A DNA stretch of 64,000 bases, from the NCBI RefSeq assembly GCF_046159835.1, contig NZ_JBJXCY010000001.1, positions 1,240,001 to 1,304,000 of the forward strand, in the 5' to 3' direction. Under the pieces are notes generated by a model, which did no database searches, was not told where the DNA came from, and was given only the letters and a program-made list of their open reading frames with translations. The DNA comes from JACKJK01 sp046159835 (GTDB lineage: Bacteria > Pseudomonadota > Alphaproteobacteria > Rhizobiales > Tepidamorphaceae). The translations under genes and the position numbers were made by a program. Of the stretch, positions 27,928 through 38,413 are shown piece after piece; the stretch's first letter is position 1; each line of letters opens with the position of its first letter.

Positions 27928-28628
27928 CCATCGATCAGGATGCGGTCTTCGAGATCCTGAAGCACCGCTTCAAGAATGAGGCGCTTCTGCGCGAGGCGCT
28001 GACCCATGCCAGTGCGGCAGGCGGCGATGCCCGCGCAACTTACCAGCGTCTGGAGTTTCTAGGTGACCGCGTGCTCGGCCTGGCTGTTGCCGACATGCTG
28101 CAGCGTGCCTTTCCCAAAGCCGACGAAGGCGAACTGTCGCGCCGGCTGACGCAGATGGTGCGCGGCGACACCTGCGCCAAGATCGCGCGCAAGATGGGCA
28201 TCGGCCCGCATATTCTGGTCGGCGACGCGGAGCTGCGCATGGGTGCGCAGAAGAACCGCGGCATCCTCGCCAATGTCTGTGAATCGGTGATTGGCGCGAT
28301 CTTTCTGGATGCCGGCTACGAGGCGGCGCGCGACTTCGTCGAGGTCAATTGGAACGGACTGATGCTGGAGCCGGACCGGCCCCTGCGCGACCCAAAGACC
28401 ATGTTGCAGGAATGGGCGCACAAGGCCGGTCGCGGGGTGCCGAACTATCGCACGCAATCACGCACCGGGCCGGACCATGCCCCGGTCTTCAGCGTGGAAG
28501 CGAGCGTTGACGGCATGGCACCGGAAGTCGGGAAGGGCACGTCGAAGCGGGCCGCCGAACAGGCCGCGGCCGAAGCGCTGCTGGTGACGGCAGGCGTCTG
28601 GGAAGGCGAGGAGGATGGCGATGACTGA
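27924..28628 (+). CDS. rnc: Ribonuclease III
   Basis: 234 residues. It cuts double-stranded RNA in rRNA precursors and regulatory duplexes. The RNase III signature YQRLEFLGDRVLGLAVADML (about residues 38-57) has the metal-binding Glu and Asp, and CESVIGAIFLDAGYEAA supplies the last metal-ligand Glu. The double-stranded RNA-binding domain lies at about 160-230, ending KGTSKRAAEQAAAEALL. ATG 27924 overlaps the lepB stop by 4 bp and its own end overlaps era, so the three are translationally coupled. Confidence 0.97.
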   Translation: MTIDQDAVFEILKHRFKNEALLREALTHASAAGGDARATYQRLEFLGDRVLGLAVADMLQRAFPKADEGELSRRLTQMVRGDTCAKIARKMGIGPHILVGDAELRMGAQKNRGILANVCESVIGAIFLDAGYEAARDFVEVNWNGLMLEPDRPLRDPKTMLQEWAHKAGRGVPNYRTQSRTGPDHAPVFSVEASVDGMAPEVGKGTSKRAAEQAAAEALLVTAGVWEGEEDGDD

Positions 28629-29556
28629 TTCCGACACGAACACGCCCGAACTGGCCCCGCCCGACACGCGCGCGGGCTTTGTCGCGCTGATCGGCGCACC
28701 AAATGCCGGCAAGTCGACGCTGGTGAATGCGCTGACGGGCACCAAGGTCTCGATCGTCACCCACAAGGTGCAGACGACGCGGGCGCTCATTCGCGGCATC
28801 TTCGTGCATGGAAACGCGCAGGTCATCCTCGTCGATACGCCGGGCATCTTCGCGCCCAAGCGCCACCTTGAGCGCGCCATGGTCAAGACCGCGTGGCGCG
28901 GGGCGACCGATGCCGACCGCGTCGCCGTCATCATCGACGCCAAGGCCGGGCTGACCGAGGAGGTGCGCGAATTGCTGAAGCGCGCCGCGCAGATCCGCCA
29001 GCCCTGCGACCTCGTGCTGAACAAGATCGACCTCGTCCCGCGCGAGAAGCTGCTGGAGCTGGCGCAGGAGGCAAACAGCCTCGTCAATTTCGAGAACACC
29101 TACATGGTGTCGGCGACCACCGGCAGCGGTCTCGAGGACTTCAAGAAGCGCCTTGGCGGCGAGATGATGCCCAGCCCGTGGTTCTACTCGGAAGACCAGG
29201 TGTCCGACCTGCCGCTGCGCGCACTGGCGGCCGAGATCACGCGCGAAAAGCTGATGCTGCGTCTGCATCAGGAGCTTCCCTATCGCTCCACCGTCGAGAC
29301 GACCCAGTGGAAGAGCCTCAAGGACGGTTCGGTGCGCATCGAACAGACGATCTACGTGGAGCGCGAAAGCCAGCGCAAGATCGTGCTCGGCGAGAAAGGC
29401 CAGACAATCAAGGCGATTGGCGCGTCCGCGCGCGGCGAGATCGCCGAAGCCGCCGACACGCCTGTCCACCTGTTCCTGTTCGTGAAGGTGCGCGAGAACT
29501 GGTCTCAGGACCCCGGCCGCTACCGCGAGATCGGGCTCGACTTCTCCGACGGCTGA
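28621..29556 (+). CDS. era: GTPase Era
   Basis: 311 residues. Era binds the 3' end of 16S rRNA and checks 30S subunit maturation. G1 is GAPNAGKS, G3 is DTPGIFAPK, G4 is NKIDLV; the C-terminal KH domain contains VLGEKGQTIKAIGASARGEI. ATG 28621 is preferred to ATG 28615, because GGAGG (28610-28614) is 6 nt away from the former and adjacent to the latter. It overlaps rnc by 8 bp and is followed after 3 bp by recO. Confidence 0.96.
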   Translation: MTDSDTNTPELAPPDTRAGFVALIGAPNAGKSTLVNALTGTKVSIVTHKVQTTRALIRGIFVHGNAQVILVDTPGIFAPKRHLERAMVKTAWRGATDADRVAVIIDAKAGLTEEVRELLKRAAQIRQPCDLVLNKIDLVPREKLLELAQEANSLVNFENTYMVSATTGSGLEDFKKRLGGEMMPSPWFYSEDQVSDLPLRALAAEITREKLMLRLHQELPYRSTVETTQWKSLKDGSVRIEQTIYVERESQRKIVLGEKGQTIKAIGASARGEIAEAADTPVHLFLFVKVRENWSQDPGRYREIGLDFSDG

Positions 29557-29559
29557 GCC

Positions 29560-30288
29560 ATGGAGTGGTCGGAGGACGGCATCATCCTCGGGACGCGCCG
29601 CCACGGCGAGAGCAGCGTCATCGTCGAGGCCTTCACCAGCGGTCACGGAAGGCACCTCGGCATCGTCAAGGGCGGTCGCTCGCGGCGCATGCAGCCGACA
29701 TTGCAACCGGGCAACCGCGTTCGCCTCACGTGGCGCGCGCGGCTTGAGGAACATCTGGGCATGTTTCAGGCCGAGCCGATTGAGGATCGCGCCGCCGACC
29801 TGATGGCCGACCGCACGGCGCTGGCCGGCTTCATGACGCTTGCAGCCCATGTGCGGCTGCTTCCCGAACGCGACACCAACGAAGACCTGTTCGAACTGTT
29901 CGAGGCGACCAACGACATGCTCCAGACCGGGCTTGGCGGGCAGGCGCTGGCGGTCTTCGAACGCGACCTGCTGGCCGCCCTCGGCTTCGGCCTGGACCTG
30001 ACATTCTGCGCTGCGACAGGCCAGCGCGCCGGCCTTGTCTACGTGTCGCCGAAGACCGGCCGTGCAGTCAGTGCGCAGGCCGGTAAACCCTACAAGGACC
30101 GCCTGCTGGCGCTGCCCGATTTCCTGCGGCAGGAGGGCGCGGACTTCGGCGGTGGCGGCAGCGTGCAGGGGCTCGCGGATGCCTTCAGGCTGACCGGCCA
30201 CTTCCTGCATCGCCATGTCTGGATGCCGCGCAACGTTCCGCCCCCGGCAGAGCGCGAGCGCTTCATCGCCTACGTGACCGCCGCTTGA
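29560..30288 (+). CDS. recO: DNA repair protein RecO
   Basis: 242 residues. RecO loads RecA at gaps with RecF and RecR. The N-terminal OB-fold part is clear (DGIILGTRRHGESSVIVEAF, GRHLGIVKGGRSRRMQPTLQ), and the helical C-terminal half has FERDLLAALGFGLDLTFCAA. The zinc-finger cysteines of many RecO proteins are mostly lacking, as is common in alphaproteobacteria. ATG 29560 lies 3 bp after era, the standard order. Length agrees with rhizobial RecO. Confidence 0.95.
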   Translation: MEWSEDGIILGTRRHGESSVIVEAFTSGHGRHLGIVKGGRSRRMQPTLQPGNRVRLTWRARLEEHLGMFQAEPIEDRAADLMADRTALAGFMTLAAHVRLLPERDTNEDLFELFEATNDMLQTGLGGQALAVFERDLLAALGFGLDLTFCAATGQRAGLVYVSPKTGRAVSAQAGKPYKDRLLALPDFLRQEGADFGGGGSVQGLADAFRLTGHFLHRHVWMPRNVPPPAERERFIAYVTAA

Positions 30289-30368
30289 TGCGGATCAAGT
30301 GTGGGGCAGGGCTGCGCGCGACACATTTGGAGTGCGCACTATCTATTCGCGCAGGGAGGACCAAAGCC

Positions 30369-30830
30369 ATGAAACAGGCTCTTCGGAATTTTGCATTCGG
30401 CGCCGCGCTGACGTTTGCCGCGACAACTGCGCAGGCCATGGACGGCGTCACGACGATGGAGGTCGACGCGGACTTCGCCACCGTCGCGCAGGACCTGAAC
30501 GACGCCATCGTCAACAAGGGCTATGTGGTCGACTATCACGGCTTCATCGGCGATATGCTGAAACGCACGGCGGAAGACGTCGGCGCGACGGAGACGATCT
30601 ACAAGGACGCGGAATTCTTCACGTTCTGCTCGGCCGTCGTCTCGCGCGAGGTCATGGAAGTCGAGATCGGTAACATCGCCTTCTGCCCCTACGTGCTGTT
30701 CGTCTACGAGGCGGCTGCGACGCCCGGAACCGTGACGGTCGGCTTCCGGCGGCTGCCGGACGGGCAGGGCCGCGACAAGGTCAACGGCATCCTCGAAGAG
30801 ATCGTCAAGGAAGCCTCGGGCGACTTCTGA
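30369..30830 (+). CDS. Exported DUF302-like protein
   Basis: 153 residues with a cleavable signal peptide (MKQALRNFAFGAALTFAATT, site near AQA-MDG). The mature part begins MEVDADFATVAQDLNDAIVN and is about the size of the DUF302 alpha/beta domain, with VDADF...L..AI..KGYVV matching that family's start. Two cysteines (FTFCSAVV and NIAFCPYV) sit on successive strands and could form a disulfide in the periplasm. ATG 30369 has GGGAGG upstream. It lies between recO and parC and probably has its own promoter in the 80 bp after recO. Function unknown. Confidence 0.75.
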   Translation: MKQALRNFAFGAALTFAATTAQAMDGVTTMEVDADFATVAQDLNDAIVNKGYVVDYHGFIGDMLKRTAEDVGATETIYKDAEFFTFCSAVVSREVMEVEIGNIAFCPYVLFVYEAAATPGTVTVGFRRLPDGQGRDKVNGILEEIVKEASGDF

Positions 30831-30879
30831 CACTTAACCGTGCTTGCCGGGGGGCGAGGCTTGGTTTACCCCGGTTTGC

Positions 30880-33150
30880 ATGGGTGACACGCCGATTCTC
30901 GATGGTGACGGCATCGAGCCGATCAACCTGCGCGACGCGCTGGAAGAGCGGTACCTTGCCTATGCGCTCTCGACCATCATGCACCGCGCATTGCCGGATG
31001 TGCGCGACGGGCTGAAACCCGTTCACCGCCGGCTGCTCTACGCCATGCGCCTGCTGAAGCTCGATCCCGACCAGGGCTTCAAGAAGTGCGCGCGTGTCGT
31101 CGGCGACGTCATCGGTAAATACCACCCCCACGGCGACCAGGCGGTCTACGATGCGCTGGTGCGGTTGGCGCAGTCATTTGCCCAGCGCTACCCGCTGGTC
31201 GACGGGCAGGGCAACTTCGGCAATATCGACGGCGATAACGCCGCCGCCATGCGCTATACCGAGGCGCGGCTGACCGAGGTCGCCAAGATCATTCTCGACG
31301 GCCTTGACGAAGACGCCGTCGATTTCCGCGAGACCTATGACGGCGAAGACCGCGAGCCGATCGTTCTGCCGGGCGGCTTCCCGAACCTGCTGGCCAACGG
31401 CTCGCAGGGCATTGCCGTCGGCATGGCGACGTCGATCCCGCCCCACAATGCCGCCGAGCTGTGCGATGCGGCCCTGCTGCTGATTGAAAATCCCGAGGCG
31501 ACGACGGCTGAACTCGTCGAGCGCGTTCCGGGACCGGATTTCCCGACAGGCGGCGTCATCGTGGAGCCGAAAGACCAGATCTTCGAGGCCTACGAGACCG
31601 GGCGTGGCGGCTTCCGGGTGCGGGCTGCGTGGCACAAGGAAGAAACCGGGCGGGGGACCTACGTCCTTGTCGTCACCGAGATTCCGTACCTCGTCCAGAA
31701 GTCGCGGCTGATCGAGAAGATCGCCGACCTCATCACCGAAAAGAAGATACCGCTTCTGGCCGATGTGCGCGACGAATCCGCAGAAGACGTGCGCATCGTG
31801 CTGGAGCCAAAGAGCCGGTCCGTCGATGCCGACCTTTTGATGGCCTCGCTGTTCCGCCTCTCGGACCTTGAGTCGCGCATCTCGCTCAACATGAACGTGC
31901 TGACGCGCGGCAAGGTGCCCAACGTCATCGGCCTGAAACAGGCCTTGAAGGAATGGCTGGACCACCGCCGCGAGGTGCTGCTGCGCCGTGCCGCGTACCG
32001 TCTCGAACAGATCGCCAAGCGCCTCGACGTGCTCGAAGGCTATCTCGTCGCCTATCTCAACCTGGATGAAGTGATCCGCATCATCCGCGAGGAAGACGAG
32101 CCGAAGGCAACGCTGATCGCGACCTTCAACCTGACGGACACGCAGGCCGAAGCCATCCTCAACATGCGCCTGCGCTCGCTGCGCAAGCTCGAGGAAATGG
32201 AGATCCGCCGCGAGCACAAGTCGCTGACCGGCGAGCAGGCCAACCTGCGCACCCTGCAGGGCGACGAAAAGCTGCAATGGACCCGCATCGGCGAGCAGAT
32301 CGCCGAAGTGCGCGGCAAGTTCGGCCCGGATACGGAGCTTGGCCGCCGCCGTTCCGGTTTCGGCGAGGCCGGCAACATGGACATCGACGTTGCCGAGGCC
32401 ATGATCGAGCGCGAGCCGATCACCGTCGTGCTGTCGGACAAGGGCTGGATCCGGGCCATGAAGGGGCACATCACTGATGTCTCCAACCTGCAGTTCAAGG
32501 CCGAAGACAAGCTGGCGCGCGCCTTCCACGCGCAGACGACCGACAAGATCCTGCTGTTTGCCGAGGATGGCCGGTTCTTCACGCTTGCCGCCGACAAGCT
32601 GCCCGGCGGGCGCGGCACCGGCGAGCCGGTCTCGCTGATGGTCGATTTCCCGGAGAACGCCAGCATCGTGGCAGCTTTCGTCCACGATCCCGCGCGCAAG
32701 CTGCTTGTCGCCAGCGCCGAAGGGCGTGGCTTCATCGTGCCGGAAAAGGACGTCGTCGCCATGACCCGCAAGGGGCGGCAGGTGCTTAACGTCTCCGGCA
32801 GCACGCCTGCAAAGATCTGCGTGCCGGTGACCGGCGACCATGCCGCGATCCTCGGCGACAACCGCAAGCTGCTCGTCTTCCCGCTCGATCAACTGACAGA
32901 GATGTCGCGCGGCAAGGGCGTGCGCCTCCAAAAGTACAAGGATGGCGGTGTTGCCGACATTCGCTGTTTCACCGGCGCAGACGGGCTGACGTGGAGCGAC
33001 CCGGCGGGCCGCACCTTCACGCGCAGCCTCGAGGAACTGGCCGAATGGCGCGGTGAACGCGCGCAGGCAGGCCGCATGGTTCCGCAAGGCTTCCCGCGCG
33101 CCAACCGCTTCGGGCCGGATGCGCTGGACGGATTGTCAGCAAAAGGCTGA
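30880..33150 (+). CDS. parC: DNA topoisomerase IV subunit A
   Basis: 756 residues. With ParE it decatenates daughter chromosomes. The catalytic tyrosine is Y126 in [10 protein letters not shown], and [19 protein letters not shown] is the quinolone-resistance region; Gln stands where E. coli ParC has Ser80. [14 protein letters not shown] and [20 protein letters not shown] are shared with GyrA, but the short C-terminal part (about residues 500-740) and overall length favour ParC. ATG 30880 starts where the family does; an in-frame TTG at 30844 adds 12 unlikely residues. The 3' end overlaps the convergent bpt by 15 bp. Confidence 0.94.
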   Translation: MGDTPILDGDGIEPINLRDALEERYLAYALSTIMHRALPDVRDGLKPVHRRLLYAMRLLKLDPDQGFKKCARVVGDVIGKYHPHGDQAVYDALVRLAQSFAQRYPLVDGQGNFGNIDGDNAAAMRYTEARLTEVAKIILDGLDEDAVDFRETYDGEDREPIVLPGGFPNLLANGSQGIAVGMATSIPPHNAAELCDAALLLIENPEATTAELVERVPGPDFPTGGVIVEPKDQIFEAYETGRGGFRVRAAWHKEETGRGTYVLVVTEIPYLVQKSRLIEKIADLITEKKIPLLADVRDESAEDVRIVLEPKSRSVDADLLMASLFRLSDLESRISLNMNVLTRGKVPNVIGLKQALKEWLDHRREVLLRRAAYRLEQIAKRLDVLEGYLVAYLNLDEVIRIIREEDEPKATLIATFNLTDTQAEAILNMRLRSLRKLEEMEIRREHKSLTGEQANLRTLQGDEKLQWTRIGEQIAEVRGKFGPDTELGRRRSGFGEAGNMDIDVAEAMIEREPITVVLSDKGWIRAMKGHITDVSNLQFKAEDKLARAFHAQTTDKILLFAEDGRFFTLAADKLPGGRGTGEPVSLMVDFPENASIVAAFVHDPARKLLVASAEGRGFIVPEKDVVAMTRKGRQVLNVSGSTPAKICVPVTGDHAAILGDNRKLLVFPLDQLTEMSRGKGVRLQKYKDGGVADIRCFTGADGLTWSDPAGRTFTRSLEELAEWRGERAQAGRMVPQGFPRANRFGPDALDGLSAKG

Positions 33151-33939
33151 GTGCGTCTCGAACTCGGGCAGCGGCTCCAGCGGATCGCCTTCGGCATCGA
33201 CTTCGCGCCAGCCGCCCGGCAGCAGGTGTTCCTGCGGGCGAAAGCCGATCTTGTAGCCCATCTTGTCTGAATCCCGGACCCAGTAGCCAAGATAGACGAA
33301 GGGCAGGCCACGCTTCCTTGCCCGCTCGATATGGTCGAGGATCATGAACGTGCCGAGGCTGCGCGCGGCGAGGTCTGTGTCGAAGAACGAGTAGACCATC
33401 GACAACCCGTCATGCAGTTCGTCTGTCAGCGCGCAGGCGTAGAGCGCGCCCTGTCCAAGCCCGGTGATGGCGCTGTCGGGACCGCGTCCCCGGTAGGCAA
33501 TGAGACGGCTGGTGACGGGGCTGTCCTCGACCATCATGCCGTAGTCCAGCACCGACATGTCGGCCATGCCGCCGCCGTCATGGCGCGACAGCAGGTAGTC
33601 GCGAAACAGCGCATACTGCTCGGCATCGGAGATCGGCGCCCGATCCTCGCCGATGATGTCGCGGTTCTTCTTCAACAGGCGCTTGTGGCTGCGGGTCGGC
33701 TCGAATTCATCCACGCGGATGCGCACGGACACGCAGGCGCGGCACCCCTCGCAGGCCGGGCGATAGGCAATCGACTGGCTGCGGCGGAATCCGCCCTGGG
33801 TGAGAATATCGTTGAGTTCGGGAGCGCGCTCGCCTGCAAGCTGCGTGAACACCTTGCGCTCGTACCGGCCCGGCAGATACGGGCACGGCGTGGGAGCCGT
33901 CAGGTAGAATTGCGGCGCTCCGGGTGAAATCCTGCTCAT
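33136..33939 (-). CDS. bpt: Aspartate/glutamate leucyltransferase (Bpt)
   Basis: 267 residues. It transfers leucine from Leu-tRNA to N-terminal Asp or Glu of proteins, making them ClpS-ClpAP substrates in the N-end rule. The cysteine-rich segment [20 protein letters not shown] is the N-terminal hallmark of the R-transferase/Bpt group, and [20 protein letters not shown] is the conserved acetyltransferase-like core. ATG 33939 gives the normal family length; the longer frame to 34134 overlaps the transporter gene and lacks homology. It lies 38 bp after the transporter stop and probably shares its transcript. Confidence 0.93.
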   Translation of the reverse strand: MSRISPGAPQFYLTAPTPCPYLPGRYERKVFTQLAGERAPELNDILTQGGFRRSQSIAYRPACEGCRACVSVRIRVDEFEPTRSHKRLLKKNRDIIGEDRAPISDAEQYALFRDYLLSRHDGGGMADMSVLDYGMMVEDSPVTSRLIAYRGRGPDSAITGLGQGALYACALTDELHDGLSMVYSFFDTDLAARSLGTFMILDHIERARKRGLPFVYLGYWVRDSDKMGYKIGFRPQEHLLPGGWREVDAEGDPLEPLPEFETHSAFC

Positions 33940-33977
33940 ACTGAACAATGTCCTGAAAAGACTGCTCGGATTCAAGC

Positions 33978-35804
33978 TCAGATAGCGAGCACGAACGGCG
34001 CGGCAATGGAGAACGTCAGCCACATGAGCAGGACAAGCGGTACGCCGGCTTTCAGGAAGTCTGCGAACTTGTAGTGCCCCGGCGCCATGACGAGCAGGTT
34101 CGTCTGGTAGCCGATGGGCGTTGCGAAGGAGCAATTGGCCGCAAGGATCACCGTCATCACGAATGGATGCGGGTCGATGCCCAGTTCCAGCGCTGCGGTC
34201 ACCGCGATGGGCGTGAACAGAACGGCGGTGGCATTGTTCGACAAGATGTTGGTGAAGATCGCGATGGTGATGAACAGGGCCGACAGCAGAACCGCGGTCG
34301 GCGCGCCGGAAAACGTCTCCACAATGCCGTGGGCCACCAATTGCGCGCCGCCCGTTGCCTCCAACGCGGTTGCCATTGCGAGCGCCGATCCGACCAGCAG
34401 ATAGATGCGCCGGTCAAAGGCGCGCGCTGCCTGATGCACGTTGAGGCAGCCGGCGATGACCATCGCGATGGCGCCTGCAAGGGCTGCCAGCACCAGCGGC
34501 ACCATTTCCGTGGCAGCAAGCGCGACGGTCACGGCAAAGATCGCGATGCCCCATGCCGCGCGGTTGTTGATCGGGACTTCCTCCGCCGACCATTCCAGCA
34601 GGATGACATCGCGGTTAAGCCGCAGGCGGGCGATGTCGTCGCGCTGCCCGCCGACGAGGAGAACGTCGCCCGGCTCCATGCGAATGTCGCCGATGCGCAC
34701 CCGCGTCATGCGGCTCTGGCGCTGGAAGCCGAGAACGAAGCAGCCGGTGGTTGCGGCGAGCGAAGCCGTCTCGATGGTGCGCCCCGCAAGGCGCGAACCC
34801 GGCGCGACGACGGCTTCCGCGACGATGACGTGGTTGCTTCCCTGCGGAGCAGGGTCGTCGTCCAGTTGGTCGGGGTTGATGAGCTGCTGGCGGCCGCGCA
34901 TCGAGTCGGCGAGCGTCTGGCGCGTCGCCGCGACGATCAGGGTGTCGCCACTGGCAAGCTCGACATCCTCGTATGGCGGCAGGATGTTTTGCGGGCCTCG
35001 CTGGACCATCAGCACCGTCATGCCCTTCAGCTGCGGAAACATGCCGGCGGCGGACTTCGCCCCGACGAGAAAATGGTCGTTGTCGATGCGGATGCGCACC
35101 ACGAACTGCTTGCCCGCCTTGTCGCCGCCGGCGACCTCCTGCATCAGCGAGGCGCGGGGCTTCAGCATCGGCGGCATCGCGAACAGCACGTAGGCAATGC
35201 CCACCAGCACCAGCGGCATGGCGACGGGCGTGATCTCGAAGAAGGTAATGCGGTCGAGGCCCATGTCGCGGGCGACGCCGGCGACCAGCAGGTTCGTTGA
35301 GGAACCGATCAGCGTCAGGCTGCCGCCGAGGATGGCGATGAAGGACAGCGGCATCATGAACCGGCTGGCCGGGATGCGGGAGCGAGAGCCGATGGCCGCC
35401 AAGACCGGCAAGACGATCACCACAAGCGGCGTGTTATTCATGAAGGCCGAAAGGGCGCCGGCTGCGATCAGCAGCGAGGCGATGGTCAGCTTCGGGCTGG
35501 TCACCGCCTTGTTGGACAGCTTGCGCGTGATGCCGTCTATGGCCCCGGTCTGGAACAGTCCCTGACCGACGACGAGCAGCGAAAGAACGGTAATGAGCGC
35601 CGGATTGGCGAACCCGGCCAGCAGCACTTCCGGCGAAACCAGCACGCCGCCGGGACCCGGCAGCGGGAACAGCGTGAACAGGGTGATCAGCGCGACAACC
35701 GTCGCCAGTGCCGTGATCTCGATGGCGATTCGTTCGAGCGTGAAGCCCACCATCGCGACCGCGATGATGGCGAACGCCGCCCACATGTGCGCCATTGATG
35801 TCAT
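33978..35804 (-). CDS. SLC13-type anion transporter with two TrkA-C (RCK_C) domains
   Basis: About 608 residues from ATG 35804. Roughly ten to twelve membrane helices are split by a cytoplasmic middle region (about residues 205-385) with two TrkA-C modules (for example [20 protein letters not shown] and [20 protein letters not shown]). [20 protein letters not shown] and the C-terminal [17 protein letters not shown] are the paired SNT-like motifs of the DASS/SLC13 family, which usually moves sulfate, dicarboxylates or related anions with Na or H. GGGGAG precedes the ATG. The substrate cannot be inferred. Confidence 0.9.
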   Translation of the reverse strand: MTSMAHMWAAFAIIAVAMVGFTLERIAIEITALATVVALITLFTLFPLPGPGGVLVSPEVLLAGFANPALITVLSLLVVGQGLFQTGAIDGITRKLSNKAVTSPKLTIASLLIAAGALSAFMNNTPLVVIVLPVLAAIGSRSRIPASRFMMPLSFIAILGGSLTLIGSSTNLLVAGVARDMGLDRITFFEITPVAMPLVLVGIAYVLFAMPPMLKPRASLMQEVAGGDKAGKQFVVRIRIDNDHFLVGAKSAAGMFPQLKGMTVLMVQRGPQNILPPYEDVELASGDTLIVAATRQTLADSMRGRQQLINPDQLDDDPAPQGSNHVIVAEAVVAPGSRLAGRTIETASLAATTGCFVLGFQRQSRMTRVRIGDIRMEPGDVLLVGGQRDDIARLRLNRDVILLEWSAEEVPINNRAAWGIAIFAVTVALAATEMVPLVLAALAGAIAMVIAGCLNVHQAARAFDRRIYLLVGSALAMATALEATGGAQLVAHGIVETFSGAPTAVLLSALFITIAIFTNILSNNATAVLFTPIAVTAALELGIDPHPFVMTVILAANCSFATPIGYQTNLLVMAPGHYKFADFLKAGVPLVLLMWLTFSIAAPFVLAI

Positions 35805-35892
35805 GCCCGCTCCCCGCCGCACCGGTTCATGACCGGCACGCCATAGTGCAGGTCGAAGGCGGTGGCCTGCAATGCACCTTGGGGTTTGAAGC

Positions 35893-37134
35893 TCAGATGA
35901 CGGTTTCCGGCGGCAGGCGCGGATCGACGCGACTGACCTGCATCCCGTGGCCGACGAGGGCTTCGACGACCTCGCCGACGTGATTCTCGCCGCGGGTTTC
36001 CACCGTCAGGTCCACGGTCGCGCGGGTCGCGGGCACGTTCAGGAGCATGCGCTGATGCTCGACCTCGAGAATGTTCGCGCCGGTTTCGCCGATGATCGTG
36101 GTGATGCGCCCAAGCATGCCGGGGCGGTCGAGAACCGTGACCCGCAGCGACACGATGCGATTCTGACGCTCCAGGGCGCGCAAGGTGATGGCTGAGAGCT
36201 TGCGCAGGTCGATGTTGCCGCCGCACAGGATCAGGCCGACCTTCTTGCCCCGGAAGCGGTCCGGCGCGCTCATCAGCGCGGCAAGACCCGCCGCACCGGC
36301 CCCTTCTGCCATGGTCTTCTGCATCGCGAGAAAGGCGTAGATCGCCGCCTCGATGGCGTCCTCGTCGACGAGTATCACGTCCTCCGCCAGCGCGCCGGCG
36401 ATCTCCACGGCCATGGGCGATGGGCGCTTCACGGCGATGCCTTCGGCCAGCGTATCGCCGCCGCAATCGGCCTTCTCACCGCGCAGGGCCGCAGCGAGCG
36501 AGGGATAGAGCGCGGTCTGCACCGGATGGATTTCGATTTCGGGGTTGCGCGCTTTCGCCGCCACCGCGATGCCGGACAGCAGCCCGCCGCCGCCAACCGG
36601 CACGACGATGCAATCGAGGTCGGGGACGTCGTCGAGCATTTCCAACGCGACGGTGCCCTGACCGGCCATGACGGCGAGATCGTCGTATGGGTGGATGCGC
36701 ACGAGATTGCGCTCGTCCATGAGCGATTGCATCACGGCTTCGCAGTCGAAAACCGTCTCGCCCTCCAGCACGACCTCGGCACCCCACTGGCGGGTGGCGG
36801 CAACCTTGGAGAACGGTGTCGTCTTCGGCATGACGATGGTCGAGGCGATGCCGAGCCGCGCGGCATGTCGCGCCACGGCCTGCGCGTGGTTGCCGGCGGA
36901 CATGGCGACGACGCCGCGGGCGCGCTCGCTCTCGTCCAGCAGGGAGAGGCGGTTGGCTGCACCACGCTCCTTGAAGGCGTTCGTCGTCTGGAGGTTCTCG
37001 TACTTGACGATGACGTCCGCACCGGTCTCGTCGGACAGCTGCGGGGAGGGAACACAGGGGGTGTGCAGGATCGCATCGGCGATGCGCTCACGCGCGGCCT
37101 CAATGTCCTGAATCGTCAGCGGCAACGAGGTCAT
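35893..37134 (-). CDS. ilvA: Threonine ammonia-lyase with C-terminal ACT domain
   Basis: 413 residues. It deaminates threonine to 2-oxobutanoate, the entry step to isoleucine. The PLP lysine is K55 in [14 protein letters not shown]; the phosphate loop is [13 protein letters not shown] and [12 protein letters not shown] binds substrate. One ACT domain follows (about residues 335-410, [20 protein letters not shown]), so it is the single-ACT type and not the long form with two. Start ATG 37134 is family-like; the open frame to 37197 is not. It is 52 bp downstream of hemB on the same strand, perhaps by chance. Confidence 0.92.
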   Translation of the reverse strand: MTSLPLTIQDIEAARERIADAILHTPCVPSPQLSDETGADVIVKYENLQTTNAFKERGAANRLSLLDESERARGVVAMSAGNHAQAVARHAARLGIASTIVMPKTTPFSKVAATRQWGAEVVLEGETVFDCEAVMQSLMDERNLVRIHPYDDLAVMAGQGTVALEMLDDVPDLDCIVVPVGGGGLLSGIAVAAKARNPEIEIHPVQTALYPSLAAALRGEKADCGGDTLAEGIAVKRPSPMAVEIAGALAEDVILVDEDAIEAAIYAFLAMQKTMAEGAGAAGLAALMSAPDRFRGKKVGLILCGGNIDLRKLSAITLRALERQNRIVSLRVTVLDRPGMLGRITTIIGETGANILEVEHQRMLLNVPATRATVDLTVETRGENHVGEVVEALVGHGMQVSRVDPRLPPETVI

Positions 37135-37186
37135 GGCCGAGCGTGCTCCAATGTTCGAGCAGCGCGCAGGGCGCGCAGGGAGAGGG

Positions 37187-38230
37187 CTAGATCGCACCGT
37201 CTTTCAGCATCCGCGCAACGCGCGGCGCGAAATAGGTCAGCACGCCGTCGGCACCGGCGCGGCGGAAGGCGAGCAGGCTTTCGACCATCGCGCGTTCGCC
37301 GTCGATCCAGCCATTGCGGGCGGCCGCTTCGATCATCGCGAATTCACCGGACACCTGGTAGGCGAATGTCGGCAGGCCGAACGTGTCCTTCAGGCGGTAG
37401 ATGATGTCGAGATAGGGCATGCCCGGCTTGACCATGATCATGTCCGCGCCCTCGGCGATGTCCAACTCGGCTTCCACGAGCGCTTCGGCCGCGTTGCACG
37501 GGTCCATCTGGTAGGTGCGCTTGTCGCCGATCAGCGTCGAATTGGTGCTGATCGCGTCGCGGAACGGGCCGTAGAAGGCGGAGGCGAACTTCGCCGTATA
37601 GGCCATGACCTGGATATCGTCATGGCCGGAATTCTCCAGCGCCTCGCGGATCGCGCCGACGCGCCCGTCCATCATGTCGGAGGGCGCAATGATGTCGCAG
37701 CCGGCATCGACCTGCACCAGCGCCTGTTCGACAAGCCGGGCAACCGTCTCGTCGTTGAGAATGCGGGCACCGGCCATCAGCCCGTCATGGCCGTGGGAGG
37801 TGTAGGGGTCGAGCGCGACGTCGGTGATGATGCCGACCTGCGGCGCGGCTTCCTTGATCGCGCGGCAGGCGCGGCACACGAGGTTCTTCGGGTTCAGGGC
37901 TTCCGAACCGGTTTCATCGCGCAGGGACGGCGGCGTGTTGGGGAAGACGGCAATCGCCGGGATGCCGAGTTCGACGGCTTCCTCAGCGGCGCGAACCGCT
38001 TCATCGACGCTGAGGCGCTCCACGCCCGGCATGGAATCGACCGGCTCGCGCGTGCCCGAACCTTCCGTGACGAAGATTGGCCAGATAAGGTCGTCGGCGC
38101 TCAGGCGGGCCTCGCGCACCATCCGGCGCGACCAGTCGGACTTGCGGTTGCGGCGCAGCCGCCGCCCGCCGGTAATCCGGTTCACGTCGGCCTTGGCGGC
38201 GCGTTTCTCGTCCCGCGATTGCATGTTCAT
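37187..38230 (-). CDS. hemB: Delta-aminolevulinic acid dehydratase (porphobilinogen synthase)
   Basis: 347 residues. It condenses two 5-aminolevulinate molecules to porphobilinogen in heme synthesis. Catalytic lysines lie in [19 protein letters not shown] and [34 protein letters not shown] has Asp in place of the zinc cysteines, so it should be the Mg-type enzyme common in alphaproteobacteria. ATG 38230 has AGGA 8 nt upstream; ATG 38224 is a close alternative. It is the first gene of the minus-strand run leading to ilvA, and is divergent from the acyl-CoA dehydrogenase gene (184 bp between). Confidence 0.95.
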   Translation of the reverse strand: MNMQSRDEKRAAKADVNRITGGRRLRRNRKSDWSRRMVREARLSADDLIWPIFVTEGSGTREPVDSMPGVERLSVDEAVRAAEEAVELGIPAIAVFPNTPPSLRDETGSEALNPKNLVCRACRAIKEAAPQVGIITDVALDPYTSHGHDGLMAGARILNDETVARLVEQALVQVDAGCDIIAPSDMMDGRVGAIREALENSGHDDIQVMAYTAKFASAFYGPFRDAISTNSTLIGDKRTYQMDPCNAAEALVEAELDIAEGADMIMVKPGMPYLDIIYRLKDTFGLPTFAYQVSGEFAMIEAAARNGWIDGERAMVESLLAFRRAGADGVLTYFAPRVARMLKDGAI

Positions 38231-38413
38231 GTCGCACGTCCTGCGCAGTTGTCGAGCGCACGTTCTAGCAGGCAAGCCCCTGCGCTGTCATGCGCGGGCG
38301 CAAACCCCGCGACAATCGGCCAGCATTGCAAGCATGTGCGCTCAATCGTTGACGCGGTGCGCGCGCGCGGCTTACTCCTTGCCCTCCGACGCGCGGGAGG
38401 ACGCAAGGCGGGA

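Noticed and set aside
31111..31171. Gln in place of Ser in the quinolone region of ParC as a resistance mutation
   Set aside because: To my knowledge many alphaproteobacterial ParC proteins naturally carry Gln here, so it is not evidence of acquired resistance.
31174..33087. Open frame of 637 codons antisense to parC
   Set aside because: Shadow of the parC codon pattern; no start signal and no known domain.
37133..38413. In-frame open stretch of about 1.28 kb upstream of the acyl-CoA dehydrogenase start
   Set aside because: It is antisense to hemB and ilvA and has no family match; high GC removes stop codons in the shadow frame. The dehydrogenase starts at 38414.
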